Assembly: GCA_951217055.1 (NCBI GenBank)
Contig: OX578276.1
Location: 31,705,505 to 31,769,504 of the forward strand
Source of the DNA: Gerris lacustris
Taxonomy: Eukaryota > Arthropoda > Insecta > Hemiptera > Gerridae
Direction of reading: 5' to 3'
DNA length: 64,000 nt
Of this stretch, positions 11,489 to 23,810 are shown piece by piece (position 1 is the stretch's first letter; every line of letters begins with the position of its first letter). The notes beneath the pieces were generated by a model. It had not been told where the DNA came from. It saw only the letters and a list, made by a program, of their open reading frames with translations, and did no database searches. Both the position numbers and the translations under genes were made by a program.

Positions 11489-12912
11489 TTTAAAAAAACT
11501 CTAAAAGACGAAGAAGAAAAAATATATTTTAAATATAGTTTTTTCATTGAAAAAAAAAAAAAAAAAAAACAGAAGGAAAAAAAGGGTTCACAGCCAAGAA
11601 AATATTATAAAATCTTCTTGATTTTGTGTACAGAGTGTTCTGTTTTTTGAAAACTTTAAAATATCACCAAGAGTAAACTACCCTTATTTTTGATGTTATC
11701 GAAATATATTATTTAGAAAAGTGGTTCAAAATTGCAAAAAAAAAGTATAAATATTAATTTATTTTATGAATTATTAAATTTTACTTAATTTTCTGATATA
11801 TTCAATTTTAGTTTGTTTAGTAAAAATTAGTAATAAGCTAACTACAAGAAATAGTCCTCTTTGGATTTTTATAATAAACAATTGTGATAATTGTTAACAT
11901 TGATTATATAGTATTTGTATTATCAGCAAATAGTTTAATGTAAAATATTTGCAGTTGTTAGTTAAATTGCTTTAATATGTTAACTCTTGAACAAAAAGTG
12001 TTTATTGTTAAGTGCTAAGGTTTAGGAGAAGAATTATCTACGCTGTAGTTAAAAGACAATTTGAAAAAAAAAAAAAACCACAACACAATTTGACAAAAAA
12101 GAAGGCAATTTGACAATTTGAAGAAAAAGTCTTAGTTAGAAATATCAAAATCGAAATATATATATATATATATTTTGAAATATCAAAATCGAATTTATTT
12201 GCCATGCCAATAATTTTTTTAAGTATATACAACGTAAATTAAGTAATCAAGTGGAAAATGCCCAATATCTCAAGGATAAATAAGGGGGGGAGGGGTTAAT
12301 AGTAATTAATGCTTATATAAGTGGGTAATGTCACAAGATATTCATGCTTCTAGGTATACGAAGTAAAAAAGTTCTTTTTTTAAAAATAAAAGCATTCAAG
12401 TATTCAAAACACGTATCTACTCATTCTTTTAATAGCTATGGAGATATTCATATATACTAAGAATCTTGCCAGCAAGTAAACTATTGTCGGACACGAACCT
12501 TTGCTAATAGCACCTAATGATCATCATCATAATATAATTTTACTAAAAATACAAATCAAATGTTATTAAATTGGGTGAAAGATTACTTAGAGGACCGGTT
12601 TCGATTTCTTTTTTCAGCAATGTATATTTTTATGTATAGTATGTATGGACATAAGGATTTTCTTTTTATAGAAAGATATTATAAAGTAAATAAATCAGCA
12701 AATATTTACAGGGAGCATTTTTTGTTGAAAAGTAATTAGGGCTTTTGGTATTATGCAAAGTAAATATGTCATTTTTTTTTTATAAAATTTAAGAATTTCC
12801 GGAGATGACCTCGACTTAAAATGGTAATAAGGCCGACATTTCTCTTCCTTTACTGGATGCAGTTTCTTAGAATCCTGCAGATGACTTTTGAGACTTGATC
12901 TTAACTTTCTAT
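11489..12912. repeat. Segmental duplication, copy 1 (direct, mate 14378-15797)
   Basis: About 1.42 kb repeated almost base for base ~2.89 kb downstream, starting at 'actctaaaagacgaagaag' and ending near 'cttaactttctattttt'. Differences are single-base changes, A-run length, and a short replacement near 11896/14782. The two copies contain no recognisable gene. The high similarity suggests a recent duplication or an assembly artefact. Confidence 0.85.
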
Positions 12913-13165
12913 TTTTAATTAACAGGATGAAAAAATATAATAGAGGATGTCCCACACACTACAGAAATAATTAATATAAAAATGGCATTTTTCAAAACTG
13001 GTCTTATTTTCAACTTTTTTTTCTTTTTTTTTGTTTCTGTATTCTTCTCCTTAGTTGTATCTATATGTGCAAACTTTGGGGTGGATTTAATGATGGTAAG
13101 TGGTTCAAAATTGGGGTAATAGGTGTGTGATGAAACTTGAAAAGCAAATAAATTTGACGCCATTT

Positions 13166-14042
13166 TTAGGGTTTTGTAGATTCTTCTAAAAACCCTTATG
13201 CCGAGGGTGATGTGTCCGTCTGTCCGTCGCTCTTTGGTTCATAGGGCCCGAACCGATAAAGCGAAAGTGCTGAAATTTGAAACACTGGTGCAACTTTTTG
13301 ACCCAACCACAGGAAAAATATAAAGAAGTTCAAAAATAAATATGCCCATGCGCAATTCGCAAATATGTTGTAAACTCAAAAATTTATATTTTTTTAATTT
13401 TCGAGTGGGGTATCAAATGAAAGCTGTTGAAGAGTAGGACGCAAATATATATAAGCTTTTGTAAATTTTGCATTCCTTATTGGGTAAAAAAATCAAAATA
13501 TACCCAAAAAAAAATTCCCCCCCCCCCCAACCACTATACTTCGGCTGGTCCTAAAATTTCGAAATAATTCATGCTAATGCCTTTTTTTGGGGCGATGAAA
13601 ATTCCGGGAGTTCATCAAAAATTTTAAAAAATTGACAATTTTGGGCGCGAAAATTTGAAGTGCGCCAAAAATTTTATTTTCTTAAAATGTTGAGTTAGGT
13701 ATCATATGAAAGCAGGTGAAGAGTAGGATTCAAATATATATTTGCTTTTTTAAATTTTTCATTCTTTATTAATTTTATAAGTGTAAATATACCCCCAAAA
13801 ATTTCCCCCCTCCCCAACCGCTATATAACGGGTGGTCCTATAATTTCGAAATAATTCATGGTTATACCTTATGGTGAAGCGATGGATATGGTTTGAAAAA
13901 ATGATTTTTTCTAGTCGTTGTTACCGATGAAAAACATTGTGACCCCCCGGGGGATCGAACCCGGACCCTTGAGATCGAAGAATAAAATCATAATTACATA
14001 ACGGGCATGCTTTGCTTAATCTTCTACAAAACCCTAAAAAGT
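13166..14042. repeat. Opposite-orientation copy of the TTTTTAGGG element
   Basis: Starts TTTTAGGGTTTTGTAGA and ends TCTACAAAACCCTAAAAA. It carries the (GTCTGTCCGTC) tract at 13208-13230 and C-runs at 13516-13528. At its right end the minus strand has a good B box, 'gggttcgatccc', at about 13952-13966. The flank 'agtacttggacgcaagtacttccctgtgattttt' also flanks the left end of the 3447 copy and occurs near 56224. The element is shorter than the 3447 copy, with two instead of three internal units. Confidence 0.7.
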
Positions 14043-14377
14043 ACTTGGACGCAAGTACTTCCCTGTGATTTTTAAAATTTTTTTTTTTTTTGGTTTCTGT
14101 ATTCTTCACCTTAGTTGTATCTATGTTCAAAATTTGGGGAAGGTTTAATGATGGTAAGTGGTTTAAAATTGGGGTAATAGGTGTGCGATGAAACTTAAAA
14201 AGCAAATAAATTTGACGCCATTTTGTTTTTTGTTTATTTGTTTTTGGTTTCTGTATTCTTCGCCTTAGTTGTATCTATGTACAAAATCTGGGGAAGATTG
14301 AATCACGGGAAGTGGTTCAAAATTGGGGAAACGGAAATGTGCGATGAAACTTACAAAGCAAAGTAATATAAGACCAG

Positions 14378-15797
14378 TAAAAAACTCTAAAAGACGAAGA
14401 AGAAAAAATATATTTTAAATATAGTTTTTTCATTGAAAAAAAAAACAAAAAAAACAGAAGGAAAAAAAGGGTTCACAGCCAAGAAAATATTATAAAATCT
14501 TCTTGATTTTGTGTACAGAGTGTTCTGTTTTTTGAAAACTTTAAAATATCACCAAGAGTAAACTACCCTTATTTTTGATGGTATCGAAATATATTATTTA
14601 GAAAAGTGGTTCAAAATTGCAAAAAAAAGTATAAATATTAATTTATTTTATGAATTATTAAATTTTACTTAATTTTCTGATATATTAAATTTTAGTTTGT
14701 TTAGTAAAAATGAGCAATAAGCTAACTAACTACAAGAAATAGTCCTCTTTGGATTTTTATAATAAACAATTGTGATAATTGTTATGACAACAAATAGTAT
14801 TTGTATTATCAGCAAATAGTTTAATGTAAAATATTTGCAGTTGTTAGTTAAATTGCTTTAATATGTTAACTCTTGAACAAAAAGTGTTTATTGTTAAGTG
14901 CTAAGGTTTAGGAGAAGAATTATCTACGCTGTAGTTAAAAGACAATTTGAAAAAAAAAAAAAACCACAACACAATTTGACAAAAAAGAAGGCAATTTGAC
15001 AATTTGAAGAAAAAGTCTTAGTTAGAAATATCAAAATCGAAATATATATATATATTTTGAAATATCAAAATCGAATTTATTTGCCATGCCAATAATTTTT
15101 TTAAGTATATACAACGTAAATTAAGTAATCAAGTGGAAAATGCCCAATATCTCAAGGATAAATAAGGGGGGGAGGGGTTAATAGTAATTAATGCTTATAT
15201 AAGTGGGTAATGTCACAAGATATTCATGCTTCTAGGTATACGAAGTAAAAAAGTTCTTTTTTTAAAAATAAAAGCATTCAAGTATTCAAAACACGTATCT
15301 ACTCATTCTTTTAATAGCTATGGAGATATTCATATATACTAAGAATCTTGCCAGCAAGTAAACTATTGTCGGACACGAACCTTTGCTAATAGCACCTAAT
15401 GATCATCATCATAATATAATTTTACTAAAAATACAAATCAAATGTTATTAAATTGGGTGAAAGATTACTTAGAGGACCGGTTTCGATTTCTTTTTTCAGC
15501 AATGTATATTTTTATGTATAGTATGTATGGACATAAGGATTTTCTTTTTATAGAAAGATATTATAAAGTAAATAAATCAGCAAATATTTACAGGGAGCAT
15601 TTTTTGTTGAAAAGTAATTAGGGCTTTTGGTATTATGCAAAGTAAATATGTCATTTTTTTCTTATAAAATTTAAGAATTTCCGGAGATGACCTCGACTTA
15701 AAATGGTAATAAGGCCGACATTTCTCTTCCTTTACTGGATGCAGTTTCTTAGAATCCTGCAGATGACTTATGAGACTTAATCTTAACTTTCTATTTT
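14378..15797. repeat. Segmental duplication, copy 2 (direct)
   Basis: Mate of 11489-12912. Its continuation, from 'aattaacaggatgaaaaaat' onwards (12917 in copy 1), reappears at 16165-16400. The duplication therefore originally extended further and was split by ~365 bp of inverted module sequence (15797-16160). Confidence 0.85.
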
Positions 15798-16729
15798 TAC
15801 TGGTCTTATATTACTTTGCTATGTAAGTTTCATCGCACATTTCCGTTTCCCCAATTTTGAACCACTTCCCGTCATTTAATCTTCCCCAAATTTTGCACAT
15901 AGATACAACTAAGGTGAAGAATACAGAAACCAAAAAAACAAACAAACAAGAAACAAAATGCCGTCAAATTTATTTGCTTTTTAAGTTTCATCGCACACCT
16001 ATTACCCCAATTTTGAACCACTTACCGTCATTCAATCTTCCCCTAATTTTGCACATAGATACAACTAAGGTGAAGAATACAGAAACCAAAAAAAAAAAAA
16101 AAAAAAAAAAATAGGTTGAAAATAAGACCAGTTTTGAATAATGGCATTTTTATATTAATTATTAATTAACAGGATGAAAAAATATAATAGAGGATGTCCC
16201 ACACACTACAGAAATAATTAATATAAAAATGGCATTTTTCAAAACTGGTCTTATTTTCAACTTTTTTTTCTTTTTTTTTGTTTCTGTATTCTTCTCCTTA
16301 GTTGTATCTATATGTGCAAACTTTGGGGTGGATTTAATGATGGTAAGTGGTTTTAAATTGGGGTAATAGGTGTGCGATGAAACTTAGAAAGCAAATAAAT
16401 TTGACGCCATTTTGTTTTTGTTTTTATTTTTTTTTGGTTTCTGTATTCTTCACCTTAGTTGTATCTATGTGCAAAATTTGGGGAAGATTGAATGACGGTA
16501 AGTGGTTCAAAATTGGGGTAATAGGTGTGCGATGAAACTTAGAAAGCAAATAAATTTGACGCCATTTTGTTTTTGTTTTTATTTTTTTTGATTTCTGTAT
16601 TCTTCACCTTAGTTGTATCTATGTGCAAAATTTGGGGAAGATTGAATCACGGGAAGTGGTTCAAAATTGGGGAAACGGAAATGTGCGATGAAACTATAAA
16701 GCAAAGTAATATAAAACCAGTAAAAAAAA

Positions 16730-17634
16730 AAAAATCAAAAACATTTTTTTGCGATCTAAACTAACATTAAGTTATGAGGCATTAGTGGATTCTCTTCAAT
16801 TGCTAATATATACATTTTACTTTCTCATATAATTAATTTATAAATAGAGAGAAAGTATTGTGTAGGTGTAAAAATTAGTTTTTGATTAACTCTTTAGTCT
16901 ATGGTCCAAAAAAGTGGTTTTTAAAAAATTGTCTGACTGACGCGTTTAGACTAAACTACTGGACCGCTATTGATGAAATGTGGTATACTACTTCTTAACT
17001 CTCTACCCCTCCCAAACAAAATTAAGTGAAATAATTGGCGGCCAATTTGTGTGACACATAACTTGTTGTTGGAAGAATGGTGCCATGAATTTTGGAACTA
17101 TTTTGATAACCAGTTCACTTACATATTTTTTTTTTTTTTTTGAAATATTAAATATGAGCAGATGTTCGAATTAATATGGAGCCATTAATGTGGGATATAG
17201 TTGATCGTAACAACATAATTGTGCCCTTGCGGAAGGTAGCAATGGGCGTAGAAAATTTAAATTAATATGGGACGAGTAGTTTTTAAGATTTGTTTGCAGC
17301 AATTTTGGACAGAGTGACAGACATACACGAGGCCAACTCTGACGTCTGAAACGGGCTTTGGTTTTAGAATTTTCTAAATTCAAAGACAAAATAAACGACC
17401 ACAACACAATACTTCTGTTCTGTTCCCTATAGTAAGCTAAAAACAAAAGGGGGGGAAAATATTAAATAAATTAGACAATAATGGGTCAAGAACAAATCAT
17501 TAAAGTTATTAAGAGGAAGCTATGTGCCGCACTAATTGGTAGACATTTTAAATCATATCGATTACTGATTCTCTTATAAGAATAATTTTAAATTCATGAA
17601 TATTTATCTGTGTCTACCGTGTCTATTAATTGTG

Positions 17635-17722
<88 letters not shown>

Positions 17723-18300
17723 CGATTGATCTATAACCTGTTTAAATTAATTGTACATCCGTTCCTCCAATACGATACCTAAGACATATACTTAAAGTAA
17801 TTATTGAAACCATACAAATTGATTTATCTCATAATAATTACTTTTATTATTATTTAAAATATTAAAAATTAGTATTCTGAACAACACTTAAATAACACTT
17901 TAAAGAAACGTATCCTATTATGCCAATTCTCGCCAGTTCTCCTGGCGTTTCATTCTTGTGCGTTTTAGTTTGTGTAAACAATTTGTTATTTACGTAAAAA
18001 ACATGAATGTCACGCAAATTGTTATTCAACTACTTTACTTGACAGTTATTAGTTAATATCCTTTTAACGGTTTCTTGCATAAAATATCGTTAGGAGAGGA
18101 AGAATCGCTAGTTAATTGCCCGAGGTCAGCCATCTGTTGTCAAACAAAATATTAATTTTTAATGATTTTTCTTTTCAAGTCTTTTGAATGTTTATAGTGT
18201 CTGGGTTTCAGGAAATATATTTTTGTCGTTAATCTAACTTTTATTAAAATATTTCTTTTTTGTATTGCTTTTATGGGATGTAAATTCAAATGTTAGGTTA
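16730..18300. other. RDH-A intron 2, repeat debris and (AT)n
   Basis: Contains a fragment of the tRNA-like SINE family (16805-16930, 'agagagaaagtattgtg') and an inverted dispersed repeat with 'gacagagtgacagacatac' (about 17250-17560). A pure (AT)n microsatellite at 17637-17721 and unique AT-rich sequence follow. No exon is recognised. Confidence 0.55.
17637..17721. repeat. (AT)n microsatellite
   Basis: About 85 bp of uninterrupted AT dinucleotide repeat. Confidence 0.97.
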
Positions 18301-18309
18301 TCTTCAAGT

Positions 18310-18840
18310 ATTTTACTACGTTTTTATTAGCTTGCTTTCTTGTTTGTTTGTCCGGTACAAATCTGGCAATCGATTTCTAACTAACTTCCCGAATAGCTAG
18401 ACATTTGAAACTTTTAGCATAGCTCAGATCACGATGACAATTCATTATTTTAATACTTTTATCCATCTTTAATCAGAATTTAATTGGTTTTTAGCAAATT
18501 TTGCTGTATGGAAAGTTAGTTCAGAAAAAATCCACAAGGTATTTTATTTGTTTTTGTCATATCCCATAGTATTTGCAATCTTCATTTTGACGGGTTTCAA
18601 ATTTGTGATTTTTTATTAAGAGGTAAACATTGAATGACAGCAAAACAGGAAATATATCGATTATATTATTTCAAATATATCGATGGCACGGTTTAAATTT
18701 GGTGTTTCAACTATTATTTTTTTCACTAACATTATATATTATATAACAATAACAATTATATTATCAACATTATATATGATTCAACAGAAAATTTAAAAAC
18801 GTAGTATATAAAAAGTTCTTTTTATCTTGAAATTATTATA
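18310..18840. repeat. Dispersed repeat, direct copy of 32905-33680
   Basis: About 530 bp, from 'tactacgtttttattagctt' to 'ttctttttatcttgaaatta', repeated in direct orientation at 32905-33680. There it is interrupted by an extra ~130 bp (33240-33375) and by a segment carrying a perfect palindrome. No coding capacity is seen. Confidence 0.8.
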
Positions 18841-18870
18841 TTTTAGTTACTAATAAAGTATACAAACACT

Positions 18871-19380
18871 CAGGGCTCGATTTGAGGCGGAACGCGGCGG
18901 AACGGCGTTCCGGGACCTCTCTCTCTGATAAATAAAAAATAAAATTATCGGGACTAAGATTTTTTAAAATCCTAAGTTAAAATTTTGTTTGTCAGTGAGT
19001 GACTACAAATTTGATTAAGGACATCATGTATTAAACTGACACCATAGTATTACCCTAGACTAGCAATTTATTAACAAAGTTTTTTTAATGGCAGGGATCG
19101 TATTAAATAAGTACTTATTTTAGTAGAGAGTATTTTAACAACACGTGTTATACTAATCAAGAAATTGTTTATAAAAAATACTACTTAAAATTATATAAGT
19201 TTTCTCACACGAAACCCACCTGATTGCTGTGTGGGTTTATGTCTAAAACGCTGTTTTTGAACGTTTATTTTTCAAAATTTTCCCGGGGGAGGACCCCCGG
19301 ACCCCCCTTCTATAGGGAGGGGGGGGAGAGAGAGGGTAGGCTGTAGTTCCGGCACCTCCATTTCTAGAAATCGAGCACTG
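18871..19380. mobile_element. hAT-type MITE, 510 bp, with 8-bp TSD
   Basis: The ends are CAGGGCTCGATTT and AAATCGAGCACTG, inverted termini of the CAGNG type. The 8-bp flanks CAAACACT (18863-18870 and 19381-19388) are identical, the hallmark of hAT insertion. The interior is GC-richer near the ends (G/C runs around 19280-19330) and has no transposase. A 3' part of the same family lies at 55672-55822. Confidence 0.88.
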
Positions 19381-19955
19381 CAAACACTCACAAACTAACA
19401 CACACATATATATATGTATATATATATTATAATTAATTATACAATTAAAATGAATTCAACTGATTTTGTTTTGTTATTTTAATAATCGGTATAAAGTTAT
19501 GGCTGTAACAAACCTTTTAATGGCCGCCATCTTGAAACTCCTCGGCCGACTATGGTGGTTAAATTATCTGTTTTTAGGTTTCTGTTCGATGTAAAAAAAA
19601 AGAAACCTTATATAACGGCTCTGTCTGTCTGTCTGTCCGTTGGTGTAGGACCGTTGGCTTGTTTCAATTCATAAACTACTATAGCTAGGAACATGAAATT
19701 TGGTACACAGGTGCATCTCGGCATTTCAGAGAACTGCACACTTTTTGGAGTTTTCACAATTAATATTTTCAAGATGGCGGCAAATATGGCGGGCGACTAA
19801 AAAAAGATTTTAGTCACCATGACATGTTATACATCAATGTAAAAGTCTTGAAATGTAGAAAAAGAATGTGCAAATATTAAAAAAATTGAACAATTATAAT
19901 TTTAACTTCATCGTACAGAAACCTGCAATTATCGCCTCACGTACTTACGTGAAGC

Positions 19956-20173
19956 GCGTCTTACTGTGTTTATTTAATGCCTACGGACCCAGATTACCTA
20001 AATTACAGTTTTTGTTTTTTAAAAATTAAGACAATGTAAAACGAACTATCCGGACTAATTAGTCCTAATTAGTTCGGATAGTTCGTTTTACATTGTCTTA
20101 TTTTTTAAAAAACAAAAACTGTAATTTAGGTAATCTGGGTCCGTAGGCATTAAATAAACACAGTATAAGACGC
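19956..20173. repeat. 218-bp near-perfect palindrome
   Basis: Two ~100-bp arms that are almost exact reverse complements, starting gcgtcttactgtgttt on the left and ending with its complement. They meet at 'ggactaattagtcc'. This would form a long hairpin. It lies at the end of a (GTCT)n-containing dispersed repeat (19580-19950) and is probably a foldback or a fused pair of element ends. Confidence 0.85.
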
Positions 20174-20364
20174 CATGTCATATTTAATAAATACTTCTAC
20201 TGCCTTATTACGTATATATTCATTAGTTTTCTTTTTTAACTAAGATGGAGTGCAATACGATACCTCTTTACATGGTGCGCGAAATCAAACTCATTATAAT
20301 TACACGAAAATAGATTAAAAAAAAAAAATAAAAAAAAATAGAATAGAAAAAATATTTTCTGTTA

Positions 20365-20845
20365 AATTTGAAGTGTAAAAAATTGAATGTGAAGGATAAA
20401 AGGTTGAATTTGAAGGGTAAAAGGTTGAATTTGAAGTGTAAAAAGTTGAATATGAAAGGTAACAAGTTTAATTTGAAGGGTAAAATGGTTGTGTTTGAAG
20501 GGTATAAGGTTGAATTTGAAGTGTAAAAAGCTGAATTTGAAGGGTAAAAAGTTGAATTTGAAGGGTAAAAAGTTGAATTTGAAGGATAGGTTGAATTTTA
20601 AGTGTAAAAAGTTTAATTTGAATTGTATAATGTTGAATTTGAAGTGTAATAGGTTGAATTTGAAGTGTAAAAAGCTGAATTTGAAGGGTAAAAAGTTGAA
20701 TTTGAAGGATGAAAGGTTGAATTTTAAGTGTAAAAAGTTTAATTTGAAGGATATAAGGTTGAATTTGAAGGGTATGAAGTTGAATTTGAAGGGTATATGG
20801 ATAAATTTAAAATGTAAAGGATTGAATTTAAAGTGTATAACACAC
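20365..20845. repeat. ~20-bp minisatellite, GTTGAATTTGAAGGGTAAAA
   Basis: About two dozen imperfect copies of a 20-21 bp unit (GTTGAATTTGAAGGGTAAAA and variants). The open frame at 20489-20863 encodes only a repeated K-x-LNLKGK pattern. It is best explained by the unit length and not by selection for a protein. Confidence 0.9.
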
Positions 20846-20958
20846 CCCGAACTCCTTAGCTAATAACGGGAATATAGCTAATTATTAATAATAGTAGAGA
20901 TTAGAAATAAAAAGTATAATGGACTTAGAATCGGTTGATGGTATGGAATAATATCTAC

Positions 20959-21162
20959 CTGCATTGTTGATTAGGATATCTATTGTTTGTTCCGACTCGA
21001 GTATCTCTTTAGCACATTCTCTGACTGATGCTAGAGATGAAAGATCACACAACACCGTCTTCAGCTGTCCTGATCTTTCTAATCCTCTGAATCGAATCAA
21101 GATTCTTTCTTCAGCTATTAATCCTCTCGTTTTGTTCCTACATAAGATTATTATTCGACCAC
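20959..21162 (-). CDS. RDH-A exon 2, SDR cofactor-binding half (fused exon)
   Basis: A 204-nt exon, acceptor taatcag, donor GCAG|gtaga. It encodes GGRIIILCRN, with the Arg after beta-2 typical of NADP(H)-preferring SDRs. CDLSSLASVRECAKEIL and DILINNA follow, and the NNAG motif is finished in exon 3. The same region in RDH-B is split into two exons (50566-50635 and 48730-48863) by a 1.7 kb intron at the Arg64 codon. The aligned proteins have no gaps, so one intron was gained or lost between the paralogs. Confidence 0.92.
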
Positions 21163-21535
21163 CTGATTAAAACAAATATTCATACAGTTAAATTATTAAC
21201 ATAAACATTTAAAATGCCATTTACATAAGAGTTTAAAAAAAAAAAAAAATATGTTAAAGATCATAGTTTTTGGTTACTTGTGTTTTATTTACTTTTTCAT
21301 GATCATAGTAAGTTACTGGTCCTACCAAATGTTCAGTGCTTCACTACGGAGTGTCTTATTTGAGGAATTGAGAAAAACCAAGGACCCTTATAATTTCGTA
21401 CTTTTGTCTGTCAGTAACGCACCTGATCTCTGAAAGTGCCCAACACATACATTTGAAACTCTGCAGTTGCATTATTCGTAATAACAATAACCCAAACAAA
21501 GGAAAAACATTAAGGACCCCAAAAAGTCTCCCTTA

Positions 21536-21988
21536 AGCCTAGTTTACATTGGTAGAGTAAAGGTGACCCTTTACATGACCCTTTACATTTAAGGGTCGAG
21601 TGCACTAGCTTACTTTTTAGCACAAGGGACGGTAGAGTAAAATGGTGTGCTGTTTTTTGGTAGAGTGACTCTAAAGTCGTTCACACGTGCTTGAGATAGT
21701 AGCCTTAGTAAAGTGAGGTTATTGCGTTTTTAGTTCTGAATAATCCCGCAATTAATATTATATATAGAAGAGGTATTCAATGTTAGGACGGACGCAGGGT
21801 GGGGGGTCTACTCGCCGGTCGGCGGTCGAGCTACTCTACCACCGCGCACTTGCTCATTTACTCGACCAACTTTTATCCACTATCCTCGACCGTTTACTAT
21901 ACGTATCGTTCACATTAGGCTAGTAGCTTGGTAGAGTGCTACTCGACCTAGCTACTCGACCGTTTACTCTACCAATGTAAACTAGGCT
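21536..21988. mobile_element. PIF/Harbinger-like MITE, TTA target duplication
   Basis: The ends are AGCCTAGTTTACATTGG and its complement CCAATGTAAACTAGGCT, flanked by TTA on both sides (21533-21535 and 21989-21991). A three-base TTA/TAA duplication is typical of PIF/Harbinger elements. No transposase is present. A ~70-bp internal piece ('agaggtattcaatgttaggac' onward) is repeated at 23200-23272. Confidence 0.8.
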
Positions 21989-23715
21989 TTAAAGACAAGG
22001 GGTTGAACTTTTTTTTAACGAATATGAGTCCTATGGAGTGAAAAATGAAGGAGAACGACGCCCTGAGGAGTTCAAATGTATATTTGGTTTGTTTATATAC
22101 AAATTCCCCTCCATTTTTTTAAGAGATCTTTGACAGAAAACTAAAACGATTTCTTAAGGAATTTATCATGCGTCGCTTATTTTTTTACTTTCTTATTAAG
22201 AGAGAGTATTGTGAGAGCTCGGAAATTCGATTTAGATATTTTAATGGATGTACATGGTCCCCTGAGTCCAAAAAAGTGGTTTTTATAAAATGTCTGTCTG
22301 TTGTCTGTGCAGACGCGTGGAGTTTACTATTGGGCCGAATTGGACGAAATTTGGCATGTTCAGAAAAATCATACCTCGAGGCGAAATCGAGAAATTAATT
22401 TTATCACCAAATTTGGGGGCGCTATCCCCCAAATTGGAGGGTGGGGTATAAAAAAATTATTTCTCAAAAACGGTTCCGACGATATAAAAAATAAGATTGC
22501 AAATTTTTTGTAGTTGTTTTTTGTAGTAGTTTTTTTAAGATTGTATTTTTTGTAGTAGATTTTTGTAGTCGGTTTAGTCTTGATAAAATTGTCTCTCTAT
22601 ATTTAGATAAGGTTTTTTAATTATTTAAAGATATACGAATCAACACAAATATTTAATTTTTACTGGATTAAATGTGGTTGCCCTGGCAACGATTTAAAAC
22701 AAACTATATTGTCATCCTAGAGAACCTTTATATTATAGTTGTTACAAGGAGTTAAGTTTAGTATAATATCTACCTAATAATCATCTGTCAAAACCCAGAT
22801 CTGGTATTTCAGTTCAATTTTCTTTCTTCTTTTTCTCACACCTTTTAAGTATTTAGCTTTACTTACATTCTATCTTCTAATTGGCCCCACTTTTCTTTGA
22901 AAAAACTTTACTTTTTATTTTAAATAATTCAGAATCTTTTATCCATCTAATTATTTACACTAAGAAAGTTTTATGTTAAGAAAATATTTTTAGTTATTTA
23001 TTATTAACTCACTTTATCTTCTGTAATTATATAGTCTAATATTTTTTTATCATTTATAATTTGAAACTGACTGACAACTTATGCTCACAGATTATTCTCA
23101 TTATTTAGCTTCCTTTTCTTATTTATATTATATTAGAACCTCTATCCTTGCTACCTATATTGACCTTTTGAACCGCTACCATCGGCAAGTAAGACCCCCC
23201 CGCAATTAATATATAGAAGAGGTATTCAATGTTAGGACGAACGTAGGGTGGGGGGTCTACTCGCCCTAGTCTATTTTATATACTTATAAAATTTATAAAA
23301 TACCAATCTAATAATATAAGCCGTTTTCCCGAGAAAAATCTAGTTTCTATTATTGATGAAAATAATTCTGATTTTGTTGAAGTTCTAAAACAAAAAAGTA
23401 AACACCCACCTGTTGAATACATTTTAAATAATATATTAACTAGGCATCGCGTGGCTTTATTATTAAAGCGAGCTTAATGCAATAAATATATAATATTTAG
23501 TTTATTATTTAATATAATCTCCTTTTACGTTTTTACACAAATAAAATCTAGAAAGTATAAGGAAGATTCAGTAGGAACTAAGTCGTTATCAGATAAATGA
23601 TTTTTTAATAGCATTTAAATTAAGAGTATCATTACAGCTCCTGCAATCAGTTCACTTTTTAACTAACTTAATTAGCCCTAATTTTAGTTTTTAATCTTTA
23701 AAATTTGCTACTGCA

Positions 23716-23810
<95 letters not shown>

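Larger units (their letters stand above)
13000..16725. repeat. Array and inverted copies of a ~145-bp module
   Basis: A module of ~145 bp recurs on the plus strand at about 13040-13165, 14090-14225, 14240-14378, 16270-16405, 16430-16565 and 16585-16722. It recurs inverted at 15797-15960 and 15965-16090. Landmarks are 'ttctgtattcttcaccttag', 'ttgtatctatgtgcaaaat' and 'gtgcgatgaaactta'. Outer boundaries read CTGGTCTTATATTACTTTGC and its complement, each flanked by TA, which suggests a TA-targeting MITE. Open frames across the module (minus strand, FHRTPITPILNH...) are by-products of the repeat. Confidence 0.7.

Noticed and set aside
13921..14205. Minus-strand frames reading FHRTPITPILNH as genes (also 12915, 15857, 16347, 16567)
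   Set aside because: They recur because the ~145-bp module is repeated; frames are broken by A-runs.
20489..20863. 124-codon frame with LNLKGKK repeats
   Set aside because: It is a translation of a ~20-bp minisatellite; no non-repetitive domain.
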